From Hondaea fermentalgiana (taxonomy: Eukaryota; Sar; Bigyra; Thraustochytrida; Thraustochytriidae), in contig NPFB01000011.1 of the NCBI GenBank assembly GCA_014084085.1, positions 123,096 to 161,938 of the forward strand: 38,843 nucleotides of DNA, in the 5' to 3' direction. Of the stretch, positions 26,486 through 36,760 are shown in pieces (positions within the stretch are counted from its first letter, which is position 1; the number at the start of each line of letters is the position of its first letter). A program made the position numbers and the translations under genes. The notes beneath the pieces were generated by a model. The model searched no databases, was not told the DNA's origin, and saw only the letters and a program-made list of their open reading frames with translations.

Positions 26486-27734
26486 TTAGGAGGATGCCGC
26501 TGCGTCATCTTCGCTGTGCCAAATGTAAATGTTGAGCGAGAAGGAGCCGGCCATCCAGCTCTGGAAAACCTTTTCGGCCGGCTTGAAGTCGCCCGCGGCG
26601 GCGGACACGATGAAGGGCAAGAGATGCTCCTCGCGCGGGTGGGCCTCGCGAGCAGAAGGGGCCTTTGACTCCCATTTCAGCAAAGCACGCTCAGACTCTT
26701 CAGGGAGGCGCTCCGGGTTGGCAATGTAGTCGTCGAGCCAATCCTGAAAGTTCTGGGCCCAAGGAGTGGTGGTGTGGGCATCAGCCGTGCTGCGGGCAGC
26801 GTACATGTTGTGGGTAGCCATGCCCGAACCAATGATGAGAAATCCGTCGCGGCGAAGATCTGAGAGCGCCTTGCCAAGCTTGACATGGGCACCGGGGTCG
26901 AGGGAGCTACCCAAGGAGACCTGGATCACAGGGACATCAGCTTGAGGCCGCATGGCCAGCAAAGGGATGTAGACGCCGTGGTCGTAGCTCTTGCGCTCGG
27001 TGCTCGGCTTGATTTTGATACCACTGTTGCGAAGGGATTCGAGCACATGCTCACGCTTTTCCTCGTCAAGAGGAGCATTGTACGTGTACTTGTAGGTTTC
27101 CTGTGAACAGAATGAAGCAAGAGCGTATAGTACACGGATCGAAGGGACGAGATATAGAAAAATGGACGCACGAGTCAGTCGATCGATTTCCTGGTCAACC
27201 TTTCATCAATCTTTGCTCAAAAGAGTGGAGAGCAAAAAGAGAAGGAAAACAAGGTCAGGGAAGCAAATAAATCGGGGCACACGTACCGGGGGAAAGCCAT
27301 AGTAGTCGAAGAGGAGAGGGGCGTCGGAGGATGGGCGGTCGACGATTTCGAATTGGTCGGCGCTGCGCGCGCTGGCCTCCCAGTGCGCAGACACGAGGAC
27401 GATGGCCTCCGGTGTCTCGTAGGCGCCCTCCGGACCGTACAGCTTCTTCCACAGGCCGCGGATCTCGCGTGCAGCCTGGCAGTTCTTGTCTCCGGCTGCA
27501 AAGGGGCCCTGGCCTCGCGCGTCGAGGAGCTGCGCAAGGACACAGATAAGCAAGCAAGTCAACCCGACAGGTACGTCTTGGGGCGTTAGTTTTTTCGTTT
27601 CACTTCCTTTTCGGGCTCGCTCTTGCGCTTGCATTTGCGCTTGCGCTTGCTCTTGCGTCGCGTTGCGAACTTACAAAGTAGGGGCCGCCGCCGTGGCCGA
27701 TGCAAAGGCTCGGTTGCTCTGTGCGCCTGGACAT
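26486..27734 (-). CDS. LigB/DODA-type extradiol ring-cleavage dioxygenase, three exons (305 aa)
   Basis: Spliced gene: exon 1 27675-27734, exon 2 27287-27529, exon 3 26486-27100 (minus strand), all joined in phase 0. The family (plant and fungal DODA, bacterial YgiD) cleaves the aromatic ring of catechols such as DOPA with a metal held by histidines. Conserved sites are 'GHGGGP' in exon 1, 'VLVSAHWEASA' and 'LLFDYYGFPP' in exon 2, and 'ETYKYTYNAP', 'FLIIGSGMATHN' and 'HPREEHLLPFIVSAAAG' in exon 3. The join of 'DYYGFPP' to 'ETYKYTYNAP' restores the family's usual sequence, strong evidence for intron 2. The length fits the family (about 260-300 aa). An in-frame ATG at 27893 would add 53 residues with a hydrophobic Ala/Gly-rich stretch, a possible targeting peptide. 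The substrate is unknown. Confidence 0.9.
27101..27286 (-). other. Intron 2 of the dioxygenase gene (186 bases)
   Basis: On the minus strand it starts GTACGT and ends TTCACAG. Its removal is in phase 0 and restores the conserved protein sequence. It also has stops in the coding frame. Confidence 0.9.
27530..27674 (-). other. Intron 1 of the dioxygenase gene (145 bases)
   Basis: On the minus strand it starts GTAAGT directly after the HGGGP exon and ends TTGCGCAG. Phase 0. It contains an imperfect GCAAGC hexamer repeat (about 27620-27657). Confidence 0.85.
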
Positions 27735-28365
27735 GGTTCCGCTCGTCTGACACTCAGCCACGGAGCTTAGCGCTGCTCTCGTTGCCGTGAGGTTGCTCGT
27801 TGCGAGGCCTGCGCCGCCCGTTGCGGAGAGGAGTGCTCCTGCGATCGCTGCCTTCGAGGCTCTCCGGGCTCCTGTGCTTGCCGACGCTCCCATCGACCGA
27901 TGCGTGTTTGCTTGCTCGCTTGCCGTGCCTGCCTGCCTACCTGGGATCCGCTTGCTTGCTGGTGCTTGGAGCACTTGTCGGGACTTGCAACCAAGCCGCC
28001 GCAGCGCACACCTCTCGGGAGAACAGCGCCTGTCCCCGGCCTCTTTGTCGGACTTGCGCCGCGGTCGCTTCGCACTTGCGGTGGCTCTTTGCTTCACTTG
28101 TGCGTCGCCGCATTCACAGTGGAGTGTGAAACGCAGGCGTTCCGTTCCGTTAGTGGTCAATCCATCAACCAAACCACAACCAACAACTTCAGCCAGGCAG
28201 CATCATGAACGACGGACGGTTCATCCCCCGACGGCCCGGCCGCACCGCTGCCCTGCGGCGCGGATCTCTCGGCTCATCGGCCGCCGCCGTCTCGTCGCCG
28301 CTGCAGAGCGCGTCCGCGTCCCGTCCCTCGCCCACGGGTAGACAAGATACGAACCGCGCTGTTTG

Positions 28366-28367
28366 TT

Positions 28368-28399
<32 letters not shown>

Positions 28400-28411
28400 T
28401 GCAGCAGCAGC
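28366..28411. repeat. CAG trinucleotide array
   Basis: About a dozen CAG/CTG-type units with one interruption (CAGCTGCAG). It would encode poly-Gln, poly-Ser or poly-Ala depending on frame, but no supporting gene is seen. Confidence 0.85.
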
Positions 28412-28630
28412 CAGGCGAGGCTGGTCCGTCCGCCTCGGTCGCCTTGCCTTGCGGGCACCTCCCTCCCTCCCTCACCCGCCCACCCACCTACTCTGTCTGC
28501 GTGTCTGTCTGTGCTCGGGGCGCGCGCCTCGGTCTCCGGGGGCCGCTTGCCGCGCCCAGTTTCCGCTCTGTCGCGGCCGGGCTGGCACGGAGGGCGAGGC
28601 AGGGAGAGAAGCAGCACGCAAGGCACGCAA

Positions 28631-28729
28631 GGCAGGCAGGCAGGCAGCTGCTGCAGGCAGAGCGTGGCAGGCAGGCAGGCAGGCAGCGAGGCAGGCAGGC
28701 AGGCAGGCAGGGAGGGAGGGAGGGAGCGA
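28631..28729. repeat. GGCA / GGGA tetramer arrays
   Basis: Runs of GGCA units interrupted by short unique stretches, passing into GGGA units at the 3' end. About 900 bases upstream of the dioxygenase start at 27734. Confidence 0.8.
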
Positions 28730-29680
28730 GGGTCAGCGCGCCGCTCGGGGCAATCGCGCCTGGTCCCGCGGCGCCTACGCCTCGCTAGGCCCTGGCTAGC
28801 CGTTTCTGGCGCAGCGAGGCAGGTTACGCGAGACCACGCCATGCCAGAGCAGATCAGGCAGGGCGGGGCGAGGCGAGGAAGGCGCGGGGCAAGAGCCTCG
28901 GGGAGAGAGGCGCCGCTTCTCTTTTCTGCTTTCTCTTCTGTGGCGACGGCCGCGGCGGCCTCGGCGGCCCCTGGCCCCGGCGGCTGCTCTGCTGGCCGTG
29001 CCGCTGCCGCCAGCCGCAGCCGTCCGCCGGAGCGCCGAGGTCGGGCTGCAGCCAGCTGAGCCTGGCCGTTCATACCGGGAAGAGAGAGCGAACGAACGCC
29101 GGGATTGCCCGCGAACCGGGCAAACCCGCCGCGAGTCCGTCCGCGATACTATTACCCGCGGCGCAGGCGGCTGCGCTGCGTCCGGCTTGCTTTCCGCGCG
29201 TGAAGTGATCGATTGACGGTGACGTGAATGCACGCCAGCCCGGCGGAGAATCCCCCCCCCAAAAAAGCTCGGGCCGCAAGGCCAATGTGCCGATCGTGGA
29301 TCAGTAGCAGCAAGGAGACCTGAATTGTGCTGGCAGCTGACAGTGACTGCAGTACAGCTGTTCCCCCCTTACAAGGCTCTCTTGGCATGGCCATCCACAA
29401 GCTGCCCTGAACGCTTGCATTCTCCGAGACGATGACCACAAAGAAAAGAAAACACACGCAAGGCGAAAAGAAGCGTCACGAATGTTCTTGACGAGAATGA
29501 CGTGGCGGTTCCGACGATATGTTGACGTTCAGTTCGCCTGGGGCTCTGTCTCTTGCTCGCAGTCGGCACTGGAGGACAAGCTGCCGAAATATTTCGTTCC
29601 TCGGTTGCGCTTGACCTCTTGATCTGGCTGGCTAGCTGGCTAGTGATGGGCTTGTCCGCATTCTTATATTACTTGGCAAT

Positions 29681-29824
29681 CGAGACGCACTTTTCCGCGG
29701 GCTCATCTGACTCAAAAGAAAAGGGAAACCAAACACCCGAGAACGTTTGCGTCGAGACGCACTTTTCCGCGGGCTCATCTGACTCAAAAGAAAAGGGAAA
29801 CCAAACACACGAGAACGTTTGCGT
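29681..29824. repeat. 72-base tandem duplication
   Basis: Two near-perfect head-to-tail copies (29681-29752 and 29753-29824), each starting 'cgagacgcacttttccgcgg', with essentially one difference (CACCC versus CACAC). On the minus strand this lies 93-236 bases after the stop codon of the membrane protein gene, so probably in its 3' UTR or spacer. Because 72 is a multiple of three, frames through it stay open in several phases, which creates spurious repeat peptides. Confidence 0.9.
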
Positions 29825-29916
29825 CTCGACAAGACCTGACCGATCGATCCCACGGTGTTCTAGTACATACGTGTCATCCTTACTTTTGCATCATCTATAC
29901 CTGCGTAGGGGCGGGC

Positions 29917-31182
29917 TCAAGAATGGTGGCTGTTGGAACTATTCCTCGCAGCCTGCATCAAAGTGTCATTCCAGCGGGCCTTCCAGCTTGCCATTGAGTC
30001 TCGTGCCCGAGCAGGGCTTCCTTGTTCCTCGTCCTCTTCGTCTTCTTCGCATGCATGGGCCCCATACGTATTGGCTGCGGATCGGTGACCGGGAGCACCG
30101 CGGGAAGCGTTCTTTTGCCTGTCCAAAGCACGGACCAAATGAACAGGTTTCGTCTTGGCCGCAGGCACCTCCGGCGCTCTCAAAGATTTTCCCGAGTGGT
30201 GCCTTGCGACTCGTCGCGAACTTCCGAGCATCTTGGGGCCAGCAAACGCAGCATCGTCGTCGTCATTGTCGTCGTCATAATCTTGGACGTGATCATCATC
30301 AAATCCGCGACGTCCCCAGCCGCTTGCAGCGCGCGGGGAAGGCGCTCCAAAGGTTCCAAGGTCTTCTCGCGGCTTGGTCGCTTCCTCATCCACCGCCACA
30401 TCAGGAGAAAGAAAGTTGAACCTGCTACTTGAGGACTTGGTGTTAGAAGAGGAAGAGCGCGAGAGACCGAACGCGAGACGTAGAGACTGCACAAAGCGTC
30501 GCGAGCCCCTTGCGCCAGTCTCAGCTTTGGCTCGGGCTTTGGCTTCAGCCTCGATCTCGATTTCGGCCTCGGCGAGTGCGCGAGAAATAATTGGCGGTGC
30601 CGAAGACGGTTTGGCAAAGCTGCTTGGGGGATGCCTGTGCACAGAGTCTTGGTGAAATTTCGGTGCAAGTGTGCTATTGTCCTCGAGATCATCGCCCGCG
30701 TCGTCATGCGGGTTCTCAAAAAAGCGCAGCTTGGATCGCGATCCTGATCCAGCCGCAAGCTGATGCTGGTCGTACGTATCTTGCTGACGCGACCGCACGC
30801 GCGGAACCGCCACATACGCGACCCCTACAAGTAGGACAAAGACACCTGCCGCGAGGCCTCCCAGAATACCGCCCACGTGTGAAGCGCTGTCTTCACCCGC
30901 AGACGTGCTCGGACTTTGTGCCGTCACCTCGTTGATGTCTTTTCCGTTTGAGCTTGCACCTCCTTGACCAGAATCATCATCGAATGGCTCCGAATCGAGG
31001 ACTTCCTGGCTGTCGTTGTTGCCTGTAAGACCTGACTCGTTTGTTTCTGCTGGACTTGAGCTTGGGCTCATCGTCGGTGCGTAGGTTGTGTTTGCGGCAA
31101 GCGCTTGAGCACCTTGTAAAATGCAAACGAGCAGCACAATGACGACGAGCCTTCTTCGGGGCACATGAATTCGTCCAAACAT
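29917..31182 (-). CDS. Type I single-pass membrane protein with long cytosolic tail (421 aa)
   Basis: No known family recognised. Residues 1-30 look like a signal peptide (basic start, 'LVVIVLLVCILQGAQALA'). A short Ser/Thr/Asn-rich ectodomain follows (31-103) with probable N-glycosylation sites (e.g. 'NTT', 'NES', 'NDS'). A single membrane segment 'GGILGGLAAGVFVLLVGVAY' (104-123) is followed by a basic stop-transfer 'PRVRSR'. The tail of about 290 residues is low-complexity: an Ala/Glu/Lys repeat 'AEAEIEIEAEAKARAKAE', acidic Asp runs, Ser-rich stretches and no enzyme domain. The frame is open to 31305; the start at 31182 (MFGRIHVPRR) gives the most conventional signal peptide, and 31218 is an alternative. 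The layout suits a surface receptor-like or adhesive protein, which is inference. Confidence 0.7.
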   Translation of the reverse strand: MFGRIHVPRRRLVVIVLLVCILQGAQALAANTTYAPTMSPSSSPAETNESGLTGNNDSQEVLDSEPFDDDSGQGGASSNGKDINEVTAQSPSTSAGEDSASHVGGILGGLAAGVFVLLVGVAYVAVPRVRSRQQDTYDQHQLAAGSGSRSKLRFFENPHDDAGDDLEDNSTLAPKFHQDSVHRHPPSSFAKPSSAPPIISRALAEAEIEIEAEAKARAKAETGARGSRRFVQSLRLAFGLSRSSSSNTKSSSSRFNFLSPDVAVDEEATKPREDLGTFGAPSPRAASGWGRRGFDDDHVQDYDDDNDDDDAAFAGPKMLGSSRRVARHHSGKSLRAPEVPAAKTKPVHLVRALDRQKNASRGAPGHRSAANTYGAHACEEDEEDEEQGSPARARDSMASWKARWNDTLMQAARNSSNSHHS

Positions 31183-31572
31183 TGCTTGTGCGTGCGAATA
31201 ACCGCCTTTAGTCTTCATCTCGTGCAAATACTCGTGTTCGTGTGAAGGATCCCGACGGTCGCGTTGTCGCGCGTACCGTCGCTGTCGCCCATCGCGAGCA
31301 CGCATGGGGTCGTCTTGGAGCTATCTGAAGACCCTTCCCACGAGCTTGAGGCGCTGTTTGCTTGGGCTCCTCTAGGCTTTTCCTCGCCTTGCGTCTATTG
31401 CTTTATTGCGTCGGAGAGGTTTATCTGTCTCTCTCGCGCGGGTGCGCGCTCTCGGACGTCGTGCTCACAGCAGAGGAGCGGCACAGCGTCTTGCACGTTT
31501 GCGGCTCATCGTCGAGATGCGCGGTCCCTTCGTGGGCACCCTTTCGCATGAGTAGGTAGAATCCATCTAGCC

Positions 31573-31575
<3 letters not shown>

Positions 31576-31602
<27 letters not shown>
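31576..31602. repeat. CT dinucleotide array
   Basis: About 13 uninterrupted CT units in the 5' flank of the membrane protein gene, roughly 395-420 bases upstream of its start codon. It reads GA on the gene's sense strand. Confidence 0.9.
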
Positions 31603-31606
<4 letters not shown>

Positions 31607-31927
31607 CTATTCTCGCACGAACACTTGCATTCTTGCGGCCAACAATGGTGTCCAAGTCTCCGCCAGGATCAACAAATGATGGACGAGCGGTGCGGACCTT
31701 TTTCCCCTCTTTATTTGCTTGAACTTTCTTTTTCCTCAAAAGGTGTGCGACAAATAGGAGTAGTACACACCGTTTTGGTGAAGAGCGAGAAAAAGAGCGA
31801 AGAAAAGAGCGAGAACTTTTTTTCTGTTCCTTGTTCACAGGGCCTTGAGGGATGCAGAGAGGTGCGACTGGCTGTGGACTCGGAAGAATGAGGAGGTTTA
31901 AAAAATAAGAGAAAGAAAAATTCTGAT

Positions 31928-31933
31928 TTTATT
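31928..31933 (-). terminator. Probable poly(A) signal of the RING gene
   Basis: AATAAA on the minus strand, 162 bases after the RING stop codon in A/T-rich sequence. Supported by position only. Confidence 0.4.
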
Positions 31934-32094
31934 CAAGCTTGAAGTCAATGCAGGCTAACAACTAACGATATGTCTTGTTTTGTTCGTTTGTGTGTTCGTT
32001 TGTTTGGCTGAGTTTTTGTGGTTTGCATGTAGGCTAGTATGTTTGTTTGTTTTGTTTGCGTTTCTGTCTGCTTTTTGAGTTGAATAGGGTGGTG

Positions 32095-32937
32095 TCAGGC
32101 AAATCGTGCGCTGTCGAGAGCGGCCTTTATCTGCTGGGCATGGCGGAGCTCGTGGGTGCATGCGAGAAGAATAGCGTCGTGCTCCTTGCGCATTTTTAAA
32201 AATGTCGCCTTGAGAGCAGCGAGGTCTTGCGTGATCCGGGCGCGACTCTGCCGGTAGCGCACCAGACGGTCGCGGGAGCTTGCCAGCGAGATGCGTAGAT
32301 GCTCCGTCTCAATGTTTGTTTCGGTTTCACGCGCCGCAACGTGCGAGGGAAAGCAGCGCTGGAGCATGTGCTTGAGTGTGATACTCTCGCAGAGACTGGC
32401 GCTCGAGACGGTGGGTTCCCGGCAAGTCGGGCACGGAATCTGAACATTTTCTTGGAGCATCCCGCGCTGCAAGAGAGCGTCCTTTTGCACGGCTTCGTGG
32501 CGTGCGAGACATCCGCGGCAAAAGGAGTGTCCACAGCGCAAGGTGCAGGGACGGTGAAAGAGATCGAGGCAGATGGGGCATGACAAGGAGCTGCGCAGGT
32601 CCGCGTCCTGCTCAAAGTCGAGCCTCGGTTTGGAGGCGGGCGGTGAGTCCGAATCGTCGCTGGCACTAGTGGCTTCGCTGGTGGACGTCTCGGTGCGCGC
32701 GCGCTTCCGTCGCGGTGACCTTGGCAGCCTCGATTTCGCTGCGGCATCTGATGCGGAGGTTGCTGCGACATTGCTGGTCTCGCACGAGGCGGTCATTTCC
32801 TTTTCCTCTGCATTGAGAGCGGCCGTGGGCGTCGAGCGGGAGCCCTCGCCGGCTTCCGCGTTGAGGTCCAGAAGAATTTCATCGACCAATGCCATCGAGA
32901 CGGCGAGCGTGGCTTTGCTCTTGTTGCACATCTTCAT
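32095..32937 (-). CDS. RING-HC finger protein, probable E3 ubiquitin ligase (280 aa)
   Basis: A C3HC4 RING occupies residues 120-172: C120-x2-C123, C135-x-H137-x2-C140-x2-C143, then C169-x2-C172, within '[20 protein letters not shown]' and 'PCPTCRE'. RING domains recruit ubiquitin-loaded E2 enzymes. The gap between the second and fourth metal-ligand pairs is somewhat long. The C-terminal 80 residues (about 200-280) are helical and charged, likely a coiled coil, giving a RING plus coiled-coil order similar to TRIM-like proteins without a B-box. The N-terminal 110 residues are Ser/Ala-rich with a basic cluster 'SPRRKRAR' (74-81), a possible nuclear signal. The start at 32937 (MKMCNK) was chosen because the frame upstream reads through a TTTCG array. 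The substrate is unknown. Confidence 0.85.
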   Translation of the reverse strand: MKMCNKSKATLAVSMALVDEILLDLNAEAGEGSRSTPTAALNAEEKEMTASCETSNVAATSASDAAAKSRLPRSPRRKRARTETSTSEATSASDDSDSPPASKPRLDFEQDADLRSSLSCPICLDLFHRPCTLRCGHSFCRGCLARHEAVQKDALLQRGMLQENVQIPCPTCREPTVSSASLCESITLKHMLQRCFPSHVAARETETNIETEHLRISLASSRDRLVRYRQSRARITQDLAALKATFLKMRKEHDAILLACTHELRHAQQIKAALDSARFA

Positions 32938-32982
32938 GCTTGCGTTGTCTTGTGTATGTGTTTTCGTCTTGATGTATTTCGT

Positions 32983-33032
32983 TTCGTTTCGTTTCGTTTC
33001 GTTTCGTTTCGTTTCGTTCCGTTTCCTTTCGT
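32983..33032. repeat. TTTCG pentamer array ahead of RING gene
   Basis: About eight tandem TTTCG units, drifting at the end, 46-95 bases upstream of the RING start codon. It reads CGAAA on the sense strand. Confidence 0.9.
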
Positions 33033-33147
33033 ATCGCTCAAGTTTGCTCGAGTGCTCGATTGATGATTTGCCGAGGGAAGGGAGGGAGGGTGAGGATGAA
33101 AGCGGAGGGTGGGGCGTGCGCACGCGCGCTGTGTTTTCGTTTTGTCT

Positions 33148-33173
33148 GCCTTGGCTTGGCTTGGCTTGGCTTT
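33148..33173. repeat. GGCTT pentamer array
   Basis: About five TTGGC/GGCTT units in the RING upstream region. Confidence 0.8.
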
Positions 33174-33257
33174 CCCCAGCTGGTGCAGAGGTGAAGTGGC
33201 GTGCCCCGTGGTCCACCAACCGAGTTTCGCTCCGCCTGCTGGGCTGCGGTGGGGCTT

Positions 33258-33284
33258 TCTTTCTTTCTTTCTTTCTTTCTTCTT
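33258..33284. repeat. TTTC tetramer array
   Basis: About six tandem TTTC units in the RING upstream region. Confidence 0.85.
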
Positions 33285-33857
33285 TTGTTTGCTTGCTGGC
33301 TAGCTTGCTTGTTCTTGCCTTCTATTGTCTGTCTTGGTCGTTTTGCGCGTGCAGACTGCTCGCCTGCCGGGGTCCAAGTCTCGCGCGCTCGCTTGCTCTG
33401 GCGCGGTGTTTTGATTTCCGGCTCCTTTCAGCCTCGTCCGTCTGCGCGGTCCCACGCCTCGCTCGTGGCGGTAGCACCCGGGTTCGCCCTTTTTTCCCCC
33501 CTTTGTTTTTATTCTTCGCTTGACCCCACTCCCTCGGCTCCGTCCGTCTGCGGTCTGCCGCCTCGAGGCGAGACTGTTGCTGCTCCTCGTGCCGTCGCGC
33601 GCGCCGACCGCCCGCACGTCCACCTGCTCGCCCGCCTACCCCGCCCTGCCCTGCCTCGGCTCCTCTACGCGTCGCTGCGCAGACCTGGCCGCGTCCAGCT
33701 CGGGGGCGACGACGGGATGGACGTGGATGGATGGAAAGCGAACGCAAAGAATCTGTTTTGCGAGCAAGCAAAAGCAAGCAAGCAAGCGAAGCGAGAGCGA
33801 GGGGAGCGAAAAGGGGAGGGAAAGCGCTCTCAGCCTGCTCAATCTGATCGGACCCGT

Positions 33858-33920
33858 CTCTCGTCTCGTTTCGTCTCGTCTCGCCTCGTCTCGGCTCGGC
33901 TCGGCTCGGCTCGTCTGCCC
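33858..33920. repeat. TCTCG / GGCTC pentamer array
   Basis: Tandem pentamers that change from TCTCG to GGCTC midway, showing point-mutation spread within one array. Confidence 0.85.
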
Positions 33921-34432
33921 TGTCGTGTCTCGTCCTCTCGTCCTCGCGAAGCGCGTATGCCGCAGCTCGCTGTCGCGCCGAGTCCTCCCTCGCGCGCGAG
34001 CGCGGCGAGCGAGCTGAGGAGGGCCAGCTGCGGCGGCTGCGCGTGCTCGGCCACGCGAAGAATAACGCACTCCGCTTCTCAGGCCTCCTCCCCGCCCCTG
34101 CCGCCGCCTCCCTCCTCCCTGGGCCGCGATCGATAACAGCCCCGACCTGGCGACTAACAGCCGCCGGCCTCTCTCAATACCCCCCTCCCTCGCTGTTATT
34201 CGCCCTCCCTCGCTGCCCCAATCGAATCGCCCTCCCTCCCTCCCTTCCTCGAGTCCCGCCGCAGCCGAGCGTGTCGCTTGCGAAACCGAAGAAGAAAGGA
34301 CTCCGGAGGAAAGAAGGAAAGGAGGAAAGAAAGAATTGATGATGGCCTGGAGGAGACACGCAAGCGAGGGGGCTCCGCGGGGGCGCAGAGTCAAGCTGCA
34401 CTGCAGCGCGCAGGAGGAGTGGCCCACGGCGC

Positions 34433-34472
34433 GATGGATGGATGGATGCATGCATGCATGCAAGGATCGATG
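34433..34472. repeat. GATG and CATG tetramer arrays
   Basis: GATG units pass directly into CATG units, which are self-complementary and could form a short hairpin. Confidence 0.8.
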
Positions 34473-36107
34473 CACGAACTTCGAGTGAGCGAAAAGGCGG
34501 AGAGATGGACAAGCTCCAGCGCTCGCGCTCGCCATCGGTCGCTGCGTGGATGGGGGAGGGTGGTGATTCGAGCCAGCCCTCGTCTTGATGACTCATTCAT
34601 CAACACATTCACTCATTCATTCATCGGCAAGAAAATAGCGAGGAGGCGTGCAGTGCTGCCTGCTTTTGACCCCGCGGCCACGCCAACGAATAGGACAGAC
34701 AGAGTACCAGATTGACAGACATGATCCTAGCTCGCTGGGGAGGGCATGGTCCCGTACAACTCGGGGAGGGTCAAGCAAGTACAGCAAGCAAGTGGCCACT
34801 GCCCAAATGGCTCAGCGCGGGTCCGTTCGACGCCTCTCTCTCTCTCTCTCTGTCAGGCGAAGCGAGCCATCCGAAAAGAGCTCGGAGGGGCCGCCACATA
34901 GGACGAACGAAGGAAGAAACAGTCGACGCGCTCGCCCACTCGCTCGCTGTTTTTTTCCTGCTTGCTTGCTCGCTCGCAATTTCTTGCTTACATCGAAGCG
35001 GATCGAACAGCCAGGATAGAGAAAAACCATCTGGCCCAAGTTCAACAAACATCCGTACCTTTCAAGTGCAAAAGGGTTGGTCAAGCGTCCAAACGGCCGG
35101 CGACAGCATGATGCGGTAATCGTGGGCCTGGGCAACTTTGCTTTCCTACGACGAAAGGAATCAATGCACGCCTTGGACTTTCGCGACGCCAACCAGCAAG
35201 CAAAGCCTCCAAGCTTGAAGCCGTTTGTGCGACTCGAACCACGTACTACCGCAGTCCCGTCAGGGCAAGACTACAGCGATCGAAACGGCAAAAGAGCGAG
35301 GGCCGATATCAGCAAGAAAAACGAATTCGTTCACTTTAGCAGCGAGCCAGCAATGGCCAACACAGCTTGCCCAAGCTATAGTCAGCTGCAGTGCATGTAT
35401 CACTGCATGGCATGGCATGACGGGACGGCGAACGGCTATCTGATTCCTCATTCCTTCACGGAGCTTGCGACCTCCATTTTCGCTGGTCAGAGAAACGAAA
35501 AAATAACACATGCGCGTCGCACTAAGTCGTAAGCCAGCCAGCCAGCCAACCAGCAAGCAAGCAAGCGAGCGAGCGAGCAGGATGCTAGGGATGTGTCCCC
35601 GCTCCGCACAGAAGTTGCCTCGGTTTCTCCTTGCTTTGTTCTTACCGGAACTTTGTCCCAGAACAGGGCCAGCTGCAGCTGCAGCTACCGCTTGCAGAAT
35701 ATCTACTCGATGCATTCACGTGCTGCGCACCGCACCGCACAGCACCGCGCCGTCGCGCCGACAGTTGCTCTCGAGATTGGCCAACCATGGCCATCTTCTT
35801 CCTCTTCGCGGTGGTTTCCTGAACGAAACGAAGAAAAACGCAGCAGGCTGCAGGCCGCAGCGTAGGGCAAGTGGTGGTGGTGCCAATGGAAAGAATGCAA
35901 TATTTGTTGGTTACATGCCACATGGCGCAAGAGCGACCACCGCGCTCTGCACTACAACGAGTCAGCAGCGCTCTCGGTTTCTACCCAGCCAAGAAAATAC
36001 TCGATTGGCACTCGAGACAAACCATCTCGCCAAGGCCCTCCCTGTGCTCGGCGGATGGGAAGGATGGTAGGGCGCTATCGTCCGAGCTCGGTGGCACAAT
36101 CCAAAGC

Positions 36108-36171
36108 AAAGCAAAGAATAGCAAAGCAAAGCAAAGCAAAGCAGAGCAGAGCAAAGCAAAGCAATGCAAAG
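36108..36171. repeat. AGCAA pentamer array
   Basis: About eleven imperfect AGCAA/AGCAG units, similar in unit to the AGCAG array in the ARMC6 leader but far from any gene called here. Confidence 0.85.
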
Positions 36172-36476
36172 AGAGCGAGCGAGGTCAGTCACGTCGAGTC
36201 GATTCGACCGCCACCCACCTACCCACTCGCGCAACCATCCACCCGCGGCTGACCAATCTATCGAGCACTCATTGTCAATCTCGATCAATCAACCAATCAA
36301 TGAATTGAAGAATCGACCGACCGACCGACCCGACCCACCTGTGGACATAACAACACCGAAGGGGGGCCGACGTGTGACCCAACGTTACGTGGTGTGGCTG
36401 TTCCAGCGAAGCCTTCCACTACACACGCGATTGCCGCCTCTTGGTAACGTCTGGCTGACTGCCTGCGACTAGACAG

Positions 36477-36543
36477 TCAGTATGTCAGTCAGACGGTCTG
36501 ACAAACAGACAGACAGACACAGACAGACAGATAGACAGACAGA
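36477..36543. repeat. CAGA tetramer array
   Basis: Imperfect CAGA/CAGT units, denser after 36508, in the gene-poor region. Confidence 0.8.
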
Positions 36544-36760
36544 TGTGGCTGCCAGCTGCAGATGGCCGCTTCCGGCGTAGCATTTGTCGCCTTCCTCGCT
36601 CCGTTCACAATGCTCGGCAAGTGCTGCCTGACGTGACGCTTGCAGTTGGTTGAACGAACCACGTGCCAAAAGCCACCGGTAACACGAAGAGAGGGAGGGC
36701 CAAAACGGTCTGCGTATGGCCATGGGGCGCAGCGCTGCGCTGAATAAACGGCTAGTGAAT

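Larger units (their letters stand above)
27735..29916. other. GC-rich, repeat-filled upstream region of the dioxygenase gene
   Basis: Includes a possible 53-codon N-terminal extension (27735-27893) and then low-complexity DNA. Both strands are open for nearly 300 codons between about 28190 and 29070, but translations are poly-Gln, poly-Ser or Ala/Arg/Gly-rich, as expected from short repeats in GC-rich DNA, so no gene is called. It contains a CAG array, a GGCA array and a 72-base tandem duplication. The part past about 29240 is less GC-rich. Confidence 0.5.
31183..32094. other. Spacer between RING 3' end and membrane-protein promoter
   Basis: Both flanking genes are on the minus strand. It contains a CT dinucleotide array (31576-31602) on the membrane-protein side and a TTTATT at 31928-31933 (AATAAA on the minus strand), 162 bases after the RING stop codon, a plausible poly(A) signal. 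A TTTGT/TTCGT-rich stretch lies at about 31977-32060. No gene recognised. Confidence 0.55.

Noticed and set aside
28189..29073. 294-codon minus and 284-codon plus frames over the same GC-rich DNA
   Set aside because: Both are open because of CAG, GGCA and GC-rich repeats. The translations are low-complexity with no domain, and neither strand is favoured.
29553..30419. 288-codon plus-strand frame with a 24-residue repeat and a hydrophobic N-terminus
   Set aside because: The repeat comes from the 72-base duplication, and the 3' half is antisense to the membrane protein gene. Both strands give repeat peptides.
33201..34535. Long overlapping frames of 299-311 codons
   Set aside because: Arg/Ser/Pro-rich translations through tetramer and pentamer arrays, on both strands, with no domain.
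35220..35300. tRNA-like B box (minus-strand 'ggttcgagtc')
   Set aside because: The T-arm stem does not pair well and no A box or acceptor stem could be found at the right spacing.
35077..35532. 151-codon plus-strand frame in more complex sequence
   Set aside because: It is the least repetitive frame in the gene-poor region, but has no recognisable domain or signal. Kept only as a low-probability candidate.
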